Positions 1 to 9,868 of a DNA stretch of 64,000 bases are shown one piece after another. The first letter of the stretch is position 1, and each line of letters begins with the position of its first letter. A program made the position numbers and the translations under genes. The DNA is from Yoonia sp. I 8.24 (GTDB taxonomy: Bacteria; Pseudomonadota; Alphaproteobacteria; Rhodobacterales; Rhodobacteraceae). Below the pieces are notes generated by a model. The model worked only from the letters and a program-made list of their open reading frames with translations. It made no database searches and was not told where the DNA came from. The stretch is taken from contig NZ_JACXGQ010000003.1 of assembly GCF_022096995.1 (NCBI RefSeq), positions 490,939 to 554,938 on the forward strand, written 5' to 3'.

Positions 1-86
1 GCAAAACTTCCAGAGCCGTTCTATGAGGCATCTGGGCAAGCGTCGCAAGTTGATCGGCGCAAACATACGCCGAAATGGAAAACTTT

Positions 87-1058
87 TTATGAAGCCTCCG
101 CGACGGGAGGTGCTCCAAATCCAAAAGCATCCGCAGTCATTCCAGCCAAGCTGTTGGTTTCAAATATAAAACCCGTAAGCCATTCGTGCAATCCGCGGGT
201 AAAGATATCTTCAAGCGAAAGTTGCGTAATTGCCCGACTTTGCGCCTTTATTTGGCCGAGCAGTGCTTGTTGTAAACCAGCATTCCCTTTCGTCAGCGCG
301 CTCATTTCAACGTCCAGTTGGTCGAGTGCCGTACGCAATGATCGGGGGCTGTGTGCGTTCAAAACCAAGAGATCCACAACACCTTCCGCGTCCGGACTGC
401 GCCCATAGACATGACGGAATGCAGTGGCAGAGTTTGCAGCGCGCAATATCTGCAGCCATTGTAAATAGTCGAAACCACCACCCACATCGGCAACTTTGGG
501 CAACAGAACGTGGTATTTGACATCTAGCAGGCGGGCGGTCGCATCCGCCCGTTCAAACCATTTGCCAATCTGTACAAACCCATAGCGATCATCCCGCAGC
601 ATCGTACCAAGGATCGCGCCCACAATCAGCGAAGCACGCCCTTGAACCCAATCCAAAAACGCATTGAGATTTTTGCGATCAAATTCATTGTGCAGGTGTT
701 GTTTCAATTCTGATTGCGTTTGGTTGATGGCTTCCCACACTTCTGACGTCAGCGAGGGACGCACAGCCTTTGCATTGTGTCGGGCAGCGAGAATGCACGA
801 AACAATCGACGATGGGTTGGTTTCATCGCGCACAAGATGTTCGCGTACCGTTGTCGATGTCGCGGTTTCAGGCCTGCCTGGAAAGCGTTCAGAACAGCCC
901 GAGGCGATCACGATCGAGGTCCATTCGCTCGATCCCGCTCCATCTTGACGCGGCAATGCATCCAGCCTGCGTCCTGCATCAAGCAGACGCGCGGTGTTAT
1001 CCATGCGCTCTACATAGCGCGACATCCAAAAAAGCCCTTCTGCGGTCCGACTAAGCAT
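87..1058 (-). CDS. Alpha-E domain protein (DUF403)
   Basis: This 323-residue helical protein is of the alpha-E (DUF403) family. It opens with MLSRTAEGLFWMSRYVERMD, the family's signature N-terminus, and carries a later RADATARLLD helix. Its start overlaps the end of the upstream ATP-grasp gene by 8 bases, so the two are translated together. The alpha-E, circularly permuted ATP-grasp and transglutaminase set is a known conserved neighbourhood, proposed to act in peptide ligation and cleavage, but no reaction is proven. The protein is cytoplasmic, with no signal peptide or membrane segment. The 86 bases downstream, to the window edge, show no gene I can identify. Confidence 0.9.
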   Translation of the reverse strand: MLSRTAEGLFWMSRYVERMDNTARLLDAGRRLDALPRQDGAGSSEWTSIVIASGCSERFPGRPETATSTTVREHLVRDETNPSSIVSCILAARHNAKAVRPSLTSEVWEAINQTQSELKQHLHNEFDRKNLNAFLDWVQGRASLIVGAILGTMLRDDRYGFVQIGKWFERADATARLLDVKYHVLLPKVADVGGGFDYLQWLQILRAANSATAFRHVYGRSPDAEGVVDLLVLNAHSPRSLRTALDQLDVEMSALTKGNAGLQQALLGQIKAQSRAITQLSLEDIFTRGLHEWLTGFIFETNSLAGMTADAFGFGAPPVAEAS

Positions 1059-2469
1059 GTGATGTCCGATCTGATAAAACCCATGTGTCTTTAACGCCGC
1101 CGCCTTGGCTTGAATTCACCACCAGCGATCCCTCTTGTAGGGCAACGCGGGTCAACCCGCTTGGTATAAGCGAGGTTTGATTGCCCGAAATCACAAATGG
1201 CCGCAGATCGACATGGCGCGGCGACATGCCGTCTGGGGTCAATATGGGCGAAGTGGATAGCGCCAACGTTGGTTGCGCAATATAATTGGTTGGGTTCGCG
1301 ACCAGCTTTGCACGAAATTCTTCGACCTCTTCATGCGTAGCTGTCGGCCCGACGAGCATCCCGTAGCCGCCCGAACCGTGAACTTCTTTCACGACAAGCT
1401 CCGGTAGGTTTTCCAGCACATAGGCCAACTCATCCGGGCGTTCGCAACAATAGGTCGGGACGTTTTCGATGATTGGCTCTTCACCTAAATAAAATCGGAT
1501 CATCTCGGGGACATAGGTGTAGACAGATTTATCATCGGCAATGCCAGTGCCGGGGGCGTTCACCATAGTGAGATTGCCCGCCTTCATCGCACGAATGATC
1601 CCAGGTACGCCTAATGTGCTGCCTTCAAAAAACACTTCGGGGTCCATAAAATCATCGTCAATCCGGCGGTAAAGCACATCCACACGTTCGGGACCGTTTG
1701 TTGTGCGCATATAGACGACATCGTCATCGACAAACAAATCCGACCCTTCCACCAATTCAATTCCCATCAGATCGGCAAGAAAGTAGTGTTCGTAATAGGC
1801 CGAATTATATTGTCCGGGCGTCAATAGCGCGAGCGTTGGCCGGCCGGGACAATTGGCTGGCGCGCAATCTTGCATCGCGGCCGCCAAAAGTTCGCCATAG
1901 CCATCCACGGGGCGCACGCGGCCACCCTCAAACAGATCAGGGAACATGCGATGCATGACTTCGCGGTTTTGCAGGACATAAGAAACGCCGGAAGGGGTGC
2001 GGCAATTATCTTCAAGCACATAAAATGTATCTTCTTCGGTGCGGACAATATCAACGCCGATGATATGCGACCAAATATCATTTGGCGGGCGGTAGCCATT
2101 CATCTGGCTAAGATAGGCCGGGTTGTTCAGGATCATCGCCTCGGGGATGATGCCTTCGCGGACAATGTTTCTGTCACCGTATACATCCGCAATAAAACAG
2201 TTCAGCGCTTTGGCGCGTTGGATTGATCCGCTTTCGACAATTGACCATTCCTTTTCGTTGAAAACGCGCGGCACCATATCAAATGGGATCAGTCGGTCAG
2301 GATCGGTGCCTTCGGTGTAGACGGCAAAGGTAATGCCGATGCGGCGAAAAAGCTCTTCGGCTTCGGCTTGGCGGTCAAGCAACGCCGTTGGCCCGTGTTT
2401 TTTTAACCACGCATCTATCACTGCGTATTCGTCACGCAGGCCCGATCCGCGAAACATCTCGTTATACAT
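1051..2469 (-). CDS. Circularly permuted ATP-grasp protein (DUF404/DUF407)
   Basis: A 472-residue protein of the circularly permuted ATP-grasp type 2 family, which forms amide bonds through an acyl-phosphate. Family marks include YVLEDNCRTPSGVSYVLQNR near residues 130-150 and KEVHGSGGYGMLVGP towards the C-terminus. I chose the ATG at 2469 because AGGAAG lies just upstream; the reading frame stays open to 2523 but that stretch has no family similarity. It is first in an operon with the alpha-E gene and divergent from the transglutaminase gene, with a 140-base shared promoter region. Its physiological substrate is unknown. Confidence 0.9.
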   Translation of the reverse strand: MYNEMFRGSGLRDEYAVIDAWLKKHGPTALLDRQAEAEELFRRIGITFAVYTEGTDPDRLIPFDMVPRVFNEKEWSIVESGSIQRAKALNCFIADVYGDRNIVREGIIPEAMILNNPAYLSQMNGYRPPNDIWSHIIGVDIVRTEEDTFYVLEDNCRTPSGVSYVLQNREVMHRMFPDLFEGGRVRPVDGYGELLAAAMQDCAPANCPGRPTLALLTPGQYNSAYYEHYFLADLMGIELVEGSDLFVDDDVVYMRTTNGPERVDVLYRRIDDDFMDPEVFFEGSTLGVPGIIRAMKAGNLTMVNAPGTGIADDKSVYTYVPEMIRFYLGEEPIIENVPTYCCERPDELAYVLENLPELVVKEVHGSGGYGMLVGPTATHEEVEEFRAKLVANPTNYIAQPTLALSTSPILTPDGMSPRHVDLRPFVISGNQTSLIPSGLTRVALQEGSLVVNSSQGGGVKDTWVLSDRTSHA

Positions 2470-2609
2470 ACTACTTCCTGACGTTTTTTTGTGCATTCGA
2501 CCTTTGTTGTGGCGCTGAAACACCCCTAACTGTTTTCATCGTTCAGGAAATAGCATCTAATAATCGAAACCAAGCCCATTGCGGCCGTTATCGAGGAAAT
2601 AGTTCGCCT

Positions 2610-5600
2610 ATGTCTATAAAAGTGGCACTTTCACACAAAACAACCTACACTTATGATCGGTTGATTAACCTCGCACCGCATATTGTTCGGCTCAGACCCA
2701 CCCCGCATGCCCGTACACCCATCGTCAGCTATAGTCTGACGGTTGAGCCAAAATCGCATTTTGTGAATTGGCAGCAAGATGCGTTTTCGAACTGGCAAGC
2801 GCGATTGGTGTTTCCCGAACCCACGCGCGAACTTTCAGTCACCGTTGATCTGGTTGCCGATATGGTGGCGATTAACCCATTTGACTTCTTCCTTGATGCC
2901 AGCGCCGATGAGGTTCCATTTTTATATGACAAAGCGCTCATTCGGGATTTGCGCCCTTATCTCAAAAAGATCGCGCGCGGTGATGCTTTTGAAGCGTTCG
3001 TCGCCAATGCCCCGCCGCAAACCGGCGAAACAAACAATTGGCTCGTCGCGGTCAATCAATATGTGGCCGATGCGATTGCCTATACCATCCGGATGGAGCC
3101 GGGCGTGCAGTCGCCGACGGAAACGATCAAAAAGGCGCTTGGGTCGTGCCGCGATAGCGCGTGGCTTTTGGTCGCCTTGTTTCGTCGTCTTGGCTATGCG
3201 GCCCGGTTTGTGTCAGGCTATCTGATCCAGCTCACGGCGGATCAAAAGCCAATTTCTGGCCCGTCAGGGCCTACCGAAGATTTCACCGATCTCCATGCCT
3301 GGGCAGAGATCTATCTGCCCGGTGCTGGTTGGGTCGGGATGGATCCGACCTCTGGCCTGTTTGCGGGCGAAGGGCATATTCCACTTGCTTGCACCCCAGA
3401 GCCCAGTTCGGCTGCCGCGATATCTGGCGCGCATGATCAGGCCGAGGTGACATTTGGGTTTGATATGTCTGTCCAGCGGATTGCGGAACCGCCGCGCGTA
3501 ACGCGACCTTTGTCGCCTGATCAATGGTCGGAAATCGACAAAGCCGGCCAAACTATTGAGACAAAGCTAAACGCGCAAGATATGCGGCTAACCATGGGCG
3601 GCGAGCCGACGTTTATATCAGCCAATGATCGTGACGGGGCCGAATGGACAACCGATGCCGTTGGCCCGACCAAACAGCAACACGCAGATGAACTCTTGCG
3701 CCGCCTACACGAACGTTTTGCACCGCACGGGGTTTTGCACCACGGGCAGGGCAAGTGGTATCCCGGCGAAGCCTTACCACGCTGGGCCTATTCGATCATT
3801 TGGCGCGGTGATGGGCTACCACTTTGGTCTGATGTTGATCTGATCGCGAAAGAGGGCACAGGCACCGCGACAACAGAGACCGCCAGTGATTTTGCGGCAA
3901 AGCTCGCAGAGAATCTCGGGTTCGACGATGAATACGTCCATGAAATCTACGAAGACCCGCTACACTTCATGGGGACAGAGGCGCTGTTGCCTGAAAACGT
4001 AACAGCTGAAGATAGCGAACTGTCAGACCCACAAGAACGTGCACGGCTTATTCGGATGATGAATAATGGATTGGATGCGCCCTCTAGCTTTGCGATCCCC
4101 TTGCAGCTTGCGCAGGCCAAAGCATCTTCGCAGCGCCGTTTTAAATGGGCGTCTGAACGGTGGTCGACGCGACGCGGAAAGTTGTTTCTGACCCCGGGCG
4201 ATAGCCCCGCGGGCCTGCGTTTGCCGCTGGCGACATTACGCAAAAATGAACGCGATAAAAAAGGGAAACGCAAACGCGTCGATAAACCCTTTGTCCGTGA
4301 TCCGATGACGCGGCGTCCACCAACGCCCGCCCGTCAGGTGATGCAGGCCGCATCTGGCGGTGCGACCGGACCAGCCCAAGACTATGACGCAAATCACTGG
4401 CTGCGCGATGTTGGTAGTTCTGACGATTGGATCGCGGGCGGGCAGGTGTTTTGGGAAGAAGGCATGCCCATCCGCACTGCACTGACCGTCGAAGTGCGCG
4501 ATGGCATTCTGCACGTCTTTATGCCGCCGACTGGATCGGCTGATGAATATCTTGATCTGGTGGAAGCCGCCGAAGAAACCGCCAAAGACATGGGTCTGAC
4601 CGTGCGGATCGAAGGTTACGAGCCGCCGCGTGATCCGTCGATCAACGTCATTCGCGTCACCCCAGACCCCGGCGTGATCGAGATTAACATTCACCCGGCC
4701 AGCAATTGGAACGGGCTGCGCGACATCACCGAAGCGCTGTATGAAGAAGCGCGCCAATGCGAATTGGACAGTTTTACCTTTATGGTTGATGGCCGCTTGA
4801 CCGGATCTGGCGGTGGCAATCACATCGTTGTGGGCGGGCAGACACCGGGCGATAGCCCGTTTTTACGGCGTCCTGATCTTGCCGCATCGGTGGTGCGCTA
4901 TTGGCAGCGCCACCCGTCACTCTCTTATCTGTTTTCGGGCACATTTATTGGCCCCACATCGCAGGCGCCGCGCTTTGACGAAGGGCGTTCCGGCAATGTG
5001 TATGAGATGGAAATCGCGCTGGCTGAATTGCAACGGATGCAAGACAGCGGGCAGGGGTTTCCGTGGTTGTCGGACCGAATTTTGCGGCATCTGCTAACCG
5101 ATCTGACGGGCAACACCCACCGTGCTGAAATCTGCATCGACAAAATGTTCTCGCCCGATAGCCCAACGGGTCGATTGGGGCTGGTGGAGTTCCGCGGGTT
5201 CGAAATGCCGCCGCATTGGCAAATGTCGATGGCGCAGGGGCTGATCATCCGCGCGCTTTTGGCGTGGTTCTGGGACACACCTTATACAGAACCCCTGATT
5301 GATTGGGACAGTGATCTGCATGATAAACATCTGCTGCCACATCATGTGTGGGATGATTTCCAAGAGGTGCTTGCCGATCTGACGCAAACCCATGGGTTCG
5401 AGTTCCGCCCTGATTGGTATGATGCTCAATTCGAATTCCGCTTCCCCGAAGTTGGCACCACCGAGGTCGAAGGGCTGACGCTCAGCCTACGCAATGCTAT
5501 TGAGCCTTGGCTGGTCTTGGGCGAAGAAAGCAGTGCCGGCGGGACGTCGCGCTATGTCGATAGCTCGCTTGAGCGGGTTGAGATTACTGTCGCGGGCGCT

Positions 5601-5978
5601 TGGTCCGATCGCTATATTTTGACCTGCAATCAGGTTGAAATTCCGCTGCGTGAATATGGCGCTGACCTGCGGGGGACGGGGATACGGTTCCGCAGTTGGC
5701 AACCATGGTCATCGCTGCATCCGACTATTCCGGCCCATGCACCGCTTGTGTTTGATCTTTATGATAAAACGATTGGGCGCTCTGTTGGCGGGCTGACCTA
5801 TCACGTCGCGCACCAAGGTGGGCGGGCGCATGAAACCCGTCCCGTGAATGAGCTCGAGGCCGAAGGCCGCCGCCGTGTGCGTTTCGTGCCCGGACAGCAC
5901 ACGCCAGAACGTTTCACGCCGATCCGCCCGCGCGAGAACACGCATCAGTTTTGGACGTTGGATCTGCGGTTTACCTGA
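2610..5978 (+). CDS. Transglutaminase-like DUF2126 fusion protein
   Basis: A large 1,122-residue protein. The first 300 residues are a bacterial transglutaminase-like cysteine-protease fold with an N-terminal accessory domain. The catalytic triad is visible: Cys180 in SCRDSAW, His229 in DLHAWAEIYLP and Asp245 in GMDPTSG. The remainder is the long DUF2126 domain, with motifs such as GGGNHIVVGG and LVEFRGFEMPPHWQMSMAQ. I start at the ATG at 2610, preceded by GAGGAAAT; the open frame upstream to 2388 runs through the divergent gene and is not coding. The neighbours suggest it trims or cross-links a peptide made by the ATP-grasp partner. Length is normal for the family. Confidence 0.92.
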   Translation: MSIKVALSHKTTYTYDRLINLAPHIVRLRPTPHARTPIVSYSLTVEPKSHFVNWQQDAFSNWQARLVFPEPTRELSVTVDLVADMVAINPFDFFLDASADEVPFLYDKALIRDLRPYLKKIARGDAFEAFVANAPPQTGETNNWLVAVNQYVADAIAYTIRMEPGVQSPTETIKKALGSCRDSAWLLVALFRRLGYAARFVSGYLIQLTADQKPISGPSGPTEDFTDLHAWAEIYLPGAGWVGMDPTSGLFAGEGHIPLACTPEPSSAAAISGAHDQAEVTFGFDMSVQRIAEPPRVTRPLSPDQWSEIDKAGQTIETKLNAQDMRLTMGGEPTFISANDRDGAEWTTDAVGPTKQQHADELLRRLHERFAPHGVLHHGQGKWYPGEALPRWAYSIIWRGDGLPLWSDVDLIAKEGTGTATTETASDFAAKLAENLGFDDEYVHEIYEDPLHFMGTEALLPENVTAEDSELSDPQERARLIRMMNNGLDAPSSFAIPLQLAQAKASSQRRFKWASERWSTRRGKLFLTPGDSPAGLRLPLATLRKNERDKKGKRKRVDKPFVRDPMTRRPPTPARQVMQAASGGATGPAQDYDANHWLRDVGSSDDWIAGGQVFWEEGMPIRTALTVEVRDGILHVFMPPTGSADEYLDLVEAAEETAKDMGLTVRIEGYEPPRDPSINVIRVTPDPGVIEINIHPASNWNGLRDITEALYEEARQCELDSFTFMVDGRLTGSGGGNHIVVGGQTPGDSPFLRRPDLAASVVRYWQRHPSLSYLFSGTFIGPTSQAPRFDEGRSGNVYEMEIALAELQRMQDSGQGFPWLSDRILRHLLTDLTGNTHRAEICIDKMFSPDSPTGRLGLVEFRGFEMPPHWQMSMAQGLIIRALLAWFWDTPYTEPLIDWDSDLHDKHLLPHHVWDDFQEVLADLTQTHGFEFRPDWYDAQFEFRFPEVGTTEVEGLTLSLRNAIEPWLVLGEESSAGGTSRYVDSSLERVEITVAGAWSDRYILTCNQVEIPLREYGADLRGTGIRFRSWQPWSSLHPTIPAHAPLVFDLYDKTIGRSVGGLTYHVAHQGGRAHETRPVNELEAEGRRRVRFVPGQHTPERFTPIRPRENTHQFWTLDLRFT

Positions 5979-5982
5979 CTTT

Positions 5983-6004
5983 GGGGGCCGTGGAAGCGGC
6001 CCCA
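5983..6004. terminator. GC-rich hairpin between convergent genes
   Basis: A 7-bp stem GGGGCCG/CGGCCCC with loop TGGAAG sits in the 33 bases between the convergent DUF2126 and sensor kinase genes. There is no T-tract on either strand, so it is at best a weak bidirectional terminator. Confidence 0.45.
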
Positions 6005-6011
6005 TACCCCG

Positions 6012-7331
6012 CTACCGTCCGATAACCAATTCGGCCTTTAATCCGCCAAGGTTTTCACAACGGCTTAGCCGCAGGACACCGCCATGGGTGCGTGCAATAT
6101 CAGCAACAATCGAGAGGCCCAAACCAACGCCGCTACCTTTGTCTTGATTGCGGGCAGGGTCCAGCCGGACAAAGGGGCTCATCGCGTTGTCATATTGTTC
6201 AGGCGGAATGCCGGGGCCATCATCAGCGACCCAAAACCGGACTGCGCGATCTGTGACGCTCACGCCGATTTGTGCGCGATCGCCATAGCGCAGGGCGTTG
6301 CCCACAAGATTATCCAAGGCGCGCCGGATTGCGGTCGGGCGCAGCGGAACGGGGATATCGCCACCTTCAATGCGATCAAGCGTAAGCGCATCGCCCATGC
6401 GTTTGTGACTGGCAAGCACACCGCGGACGAGGTCACCAGGTGCCGTGGGCGCAATTTCGTCACTTGCATCACTGCGCGCAAAGTCCAAAAATGCGTCCAA
6501 TAGGCGCTGCATCTCGTCGACATCTTCAATCAGCGGTGCGGCTTCTTCTTCGTCTAAGAACGATAATCCTAGCCGCATCCGGGTTAGGGGGGTCCGCAAA
6601 TCATGGCTGACCCCCGAAAGCATCAAGGTCCGGCTTTGGATTTGGCGCTCAAGCCGGTTACGCATATCCAAAAACGCCATTCCTGCCGCGCGGACTTCGA
6701 CCGCGCCAGTTGGGGTGAAATTGGTGATCCGTCCGCGCCCATAATCTGTCGCGGCTTCGGCCATGCGTTTGATCGGGCGGAGCTGGTTGCGCAGAAAGAT
6801 AAAGGCAATCGCCGTCATAAATGCGCCCATCACAACCATAATGACCAGCAGTTGGTGCGGGTTTGAGGCAGACACCCGCCGCCTGCTAAATTCAAAGCGC
6901 AACGGCCCGTGCCGCGTTTCAATCCATGTGACCACGACGCGCCGATCTGCCAGTGATACCGCCAAAATCGGATCAATCCGGTTCCGCAGTGTCGCGATGA
7001 CCGAACTTCCGGTGAGATCAACAAGGGGTATTTGATCCGTTGCGGGGATGTCATCGGCCGAAAACACGGGGGTAATTTGCAGGGCCGTACCAATTCTGTC
7101 AGCGACTTCGCGCGCCGCATCTATATCGGGCGCGGCATTCACACTGTCGATCATATAGCCGAGATCGATGATTTCAGCGCTTGTCATCAACTGTGTTACG
7201 CCTTCAAAGTGGCGTTGAATGAAGACGACGGAAATCAATAATTGCAGCAGCAAAACTGGCAAAATCAAGATCAGGGCAGCGCGCGCATAGATGCCGCGCG
7301 GCATATAGGTTTTGAGCCAACGGAAAAACAT
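6012..7331 (-). CDS. EnvZ-type sensor histidine kinase
   Basis: A 439-residue inner-membrane histidine kinase. It has a first membrane helix around residues 16-38, a periplasmic sensor domain of about 115 residues, a second helix around 160-180, a HAMP segment starting LRPIKRMAEAA, a dimerisation box with the phospho-accepting His243 in SGVSHDLRTPLTR, and an ATPase domain with DNLVGNALRYG and ADDGPGIP. No response regulator lies next to it; the divergent neighbour is a metallo-hydrolase 44 bases away, so its partner is elsewhere. Layout and length fit the EnvZ family, whose members respond to envelope or osmotic conditions. The signal here is not known. Confidence 0.88.
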   Translation of the reverse strand: MFFRWLKTYMPRGIYARAALILILPVLLLQLLISVVFIQRHFEGVTQLMTSAEIIDLGYMIDSVNAAPDIDAAREVADRIGTALQITPVFSADDIPATDQIPLVDLTGSSVIATLRNRIDPILAVSLADRRVVVTWIETRHGPLRFEFSRRRVSASNPHQLLVIMVVMGAFMTAIAFIFLRNQLRPIKRMAEAATDYGRGRITNFTPTGAVEVRAAGMAFLDMRNRLERQIQSRTLMLSGVSHDLRTPLTRMRLGLSFLDEEEAAPLIEDVDEMQRLLDAFLDFARSDASDEIAPTAPGDLVRGVLASHKRMGDALTLDRIEGGDIPVPLRPTAIRRALDNLVGNALRYGDRAQIGVSVTDRAVRFWVADDGPGIPPEQYDNAMSPFVRLDPARNQDKGSGVGLGLSIVADIARTHGGVLRLSRCENLGGLKAELVIGR

Positions 7332-7375
7332 GGGGCAAGGGTACTGTTCTCAACCTTAAACGGAAAGCGCAGAAT

Positions 7376-8311
7376 ATGACGGATCGCGAAAAACTGCCGC
7401 CTGTTGGCGTCGCCGAACAGCTGCGACCGGGTCTGCAACGGGTACTCGCGCCCAATGCTACGCCGATGACCTATTGGGGCACAAATACATATATTCTGGG
7501 CGAAAACGACGTCGTTGTGATTGATCCCGGCCCCGATGATCCGGCACATCTGAACGCGTTATTACGGGCGTTGGATGGCCGCAGGGTCGCACACATCTTG
7601 GTTACGCACAGCCATATAGATCACTCTGGGCTTTGCACGGCGCTGACCCAAAAAACGGGGGCGCCGGTCGCAGGGTTCGGCGATAGTGAGGCCGGGCGCA
7701 GCGATATCATGATCGCGCTACTTGCCGAAGGGATGAAGCACGGCGGGGAAGGGGTGGACCACAGATACCAACCCGATGTCTGTCTGGATGACGGTGCCAA
7801 GATCAACGGCCCATGGGGCGAGATCACAGCAATCCACACGCCGGGCCATATGGCGAACCACCTTTGCTTTGCATGGGGCGGTGACCTATTCACGGGTGAT
7901 CATATCATGGGCTGGTCGACATCGCTGATCTCTCCACCTGATGGGGATTTGACAGCATTCATGCAGTCATGTCGCAAGCTGCAAGATATCCCTGCAGTGC
8001 GATATTTTCCGGGCCACGGAGCGGCAGTGACCCAACCGGAAGAACGGCTCGCGTGGCTCATGGCTCACCGCAAGGACCGAGAAGCGCAAATTCTCTCCGC
8101 GCTAGGGCAGGGCCTGCTCACGGTTCCGGCACTGACAGAATCGATCTACAGCGATCTTGCGCCGGGGCTACTGCCCGCCGCACAACGAAATGTCTTCGCA
8201 CATCTCATTGATCTCTGTCAGCGGCATGTCGTTTTGACGGCTCCAAACCTCGGATTTGACGCAAAATTTCAGATAAATGACGCGGCTGAAGAGGCCGTGA
8301 CAGGAATGTAA
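7376..8311 (+). CDS. MBL-fold metallo-hydrolase (LACTB2-like)
   Basis: A 311-residue metallo-beta-lactamase fold hydrolase. The metal-binding motif THSHIDHSG (HxHxDH) lies near residue 82, with further ligands in HTPGHMANH and FTGDHIMGW and a last histidine in YFPGHG. The C-terminal 70 residues form the small helical domain typical of LACTB2-like proteins, which act on RNA or small thioester substrates. It is cytoplasmic. It is transcribed away from the sensor kinase and stands alone, with tRNA-Asn downstream. Substrate unknown. Confidence 0.85.
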   Translation: MTDREKLPPVGVAEQLRPGLQRVLAPNATPMTYWGTNTYILGENDVVVIDPGPDDPAHLNALLRALDGRRVAHILVTHSHIDHSGLCTALTQKTGAPVAGFGDSEAGRSDIMIALLAEGMKHGGEGVDHRYQPDVCLDDGAKINGPWGEITAIHTPGHMANHLCFAWGGDLFTGDHIMGWSTSLISPPDGDLTAFMQSCRKLQDIPAVRYFPGHGAAVTQPEERLAWLMAHRKDREAQILSALGQGLLTVPALTESIYSDLAPGLLPAAQRNVFAHLIDLCQRHVVLTAPNLGFDAKFQINDAAEEAVTGM

Positions 8312-8371
8312 AAAAAACGCACAAAGCCTCTGGACGCCGGGAATACGCATTGCTATACGGCCCGCAGATGT

Positions 8372-8446
8372 TCCGACGTAGCTCAGTGGTAGAGCAGTTG
8401 ACTGTTAATCAATTGGTCGTAGGTTCGACCCCTACCGTCGGAGCCA
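8372..8446 (+). tRNA. tRNA-Asn (GTT)
   Basis: A 75-base tRNA with a 7-bp acceptor stem TCCGACG/CGTCGGA, D-loop GCTCAGTGGTAGAGC, anticodon GTT in GACTGTTAATC, T-arm GGTTCGACCC, discriminator G and an encoded CCA. Confidence 0.98.
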
Positions 8447-8454
8447 AAGAATTC

Positions 8455-8490
8455 AAGGGCTTAGTGAATTTCACTAGGCCCTTTTATTTT
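8455..8490 (+). terminator. Rho-independent terminator after tRNA-Asn
   Basis: A 12-bp stem (8455-8466 with 8472-8483, one G-T pair) with loop AATTT is followed by TTTTATTTT. It starts nine bases after the tRNA CCA end and isolates the tRNA from the gene downstream. Confidence 0.9.
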
Positions 8491-8589
8491 GTCGTTCGTC
8501 GTTTATAGATAGGGGCAAGCTCACACGTTTTGCGCGATATTGTATGGGCTAAATGACTATGCAGTTGAAGCTATCGTAGAGTCGATGAA

Positions 8590-9543
8590 ATGGACCTTAC
8601 CTTTGACAGTGTGCTGCGCGCGTTCGAAATCACCGGGAGCGCAGCCAAAGGTTTCGACAATCACGTATTCACATGTCAGGCTTACGACCCGACTTTGGAC
8701 GCGATAACGCAATTCGCGCGGCTCATTGATGCAAACGAACAACCGCCGCGTATTCGTTCGGTGATCATCCAAGGCGACACCACCACCATTGGAAGCGGCG
8801 AAGATCCTCGGCCATTCTTTTGGCACGGAAGCGCTTGTATTTGTTCACAAGTCTTTAGCCCTGATCACGGCTATATTAATCGGATTTACGTTTCAAATAC
8901 AGACAAATGGATCGTTTTGATCCCACCAAAGGGGGTGAACCCCGGCAAAAATTGGGCCCCCTTCGTACGCGATGAGGAACTATATTTTGTGCATGAATAC
9001 GCGCCTTTTCGCGTTCTCAAGGCGCGGTTTGTTTCTCCGCATGATGGGTTTCTTTTGCTTGATATTGTCGCTGAACACGCTGTCACAACGCCAACCTCGG
9101 GTGATGGGTATTCTCAGTTTCGTGGCGGGACAAATGCGCTTCAAATTGGTAACAAAATTGTGGGAATTGGGCACACCAACGAATGGCGCGGGAGCACCAA
9201 AGAAAGTATCGTTCACCGTCCGTTTCTTTTTGTCTATCAGCCTGAAATACGGGTCGATTACTATGCTTTTGATTTCGATTTTCCCAAAAGATTCAAGATT
9301 ATCGACCCAACTTCATTCTATGAGCGTGACGGGGCGCTATACTTAGTGACATGTGAAACGGAAACCGTCTGGAGCACAGTCCCGCAGAATGGACGATCCT
9401 GCCTCTACCTTGTCGATATTGAAAATATTTTAGATAAAGATGGCATAGGCTCTCGAGGCAGGCGGCTTCATGGGTGGGCACATGGTGAAGCGCCTCAAAA
9501 ACAAAGGTTTTTAGGTGCGTGGCGTCGACCTAAAGCCTCATAA
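8590..9543 (+). CDS. Beta-propeller glycosidase-like protein, unassigned
   Basis: A 317-residue protein I cannot assign firmly. The segments KNWAPFVRDEELYFVHEYAP and FRGGTNALQIGNKIVGIGH resemble the blade motifs of five-bladed beta-propeller proteins related to glycoside hydrolase families 43 and 130. There is no signal peptide. It lies alone just after tRNA-Asn and its terminator, is less GC-rich than the flanking genes, and has only a weak ribosome-binding site. These features suggest acquisition by transfer. A role in modifying or reading surface sugars is an inference. Confidence 0.6.
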   Translation: MDLTFDSVLRAFEITGSAAKGFDNHVFTCQAYDPTLDAITQFARLIDANEQPPRIRSVIIQGDTTTIGSGEDPRPFFWHGSACICSQVFSPDHGYINRIYVSNTDKWIVLIPPKGVNPGKNWAPFVRDEELYFVHEYAPFRVLKARFVSPHDGFLLLDIVAEHAVTTPTSGDGYSQFRGGTNALQIGNKIVGIGHTNEWRGSTKESIVHRPFLFVYQPEIRVDYYAFDFDFPKRFKIIDPTSFYERDGALYLVTCETETVWSTVPQNGRSCLYLVDIENILDKDGIGSRGRRLHGWAHGEAPQKQRFLGAWRRPKAS

Positions 9544-9686
9544 GTATCTGACGGTTCCAGCCGAAGAATTTATTATCGGAGATTTGCGAAATCCTTTGGT
9601 CGTCGCCTCGGCGCGGGCAGGGAATAGCGTTCACAGTGGACTGCCTAAATATGGCCGCGGCTAGCCGAAAATAGCAATCGCGGTCG

Positions 9687-9776
9687 CGGTGAAGAGACGG
9701 GGATTCGAACTCTGGGTGGGTTTGTACCCACAACGGTTTTCGAGAACGCCCCGTTCGACCACTCCGGCACCTCACC
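9687..9776 (-). tRNA. tRNA-Ser (CGA)
   Basis: A 90-base class II tRNA read on the minus strand. The acceptor is GGTGAGG paired with CTTCACC (one G-T), the anticodon CGA lies in TTCTCGAAAAC, there is a long variable arm GTGGGTACAAACCCAC, and the T-arm is AGTTCGAATCC. CCA is not encoded. Confidence 0.95.
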
Positions 9777-9868
9777 TTGACGGCGTCAGCTAATAGGACC
9801 GTATCCGCCGCGCAAGAGAAATTCCCGTGGTTTTCGCGGGTTAGGTGGGTTTTCTAACGCGTGCAGTC

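Noticed and set aside
1..86. Possible start of a further leftward gene at the window edge
   Set aside because: Two minus-strand frames stay open for 20-30 codons but neither shows a family motif or a binding site, and the stretch is too short to judge.
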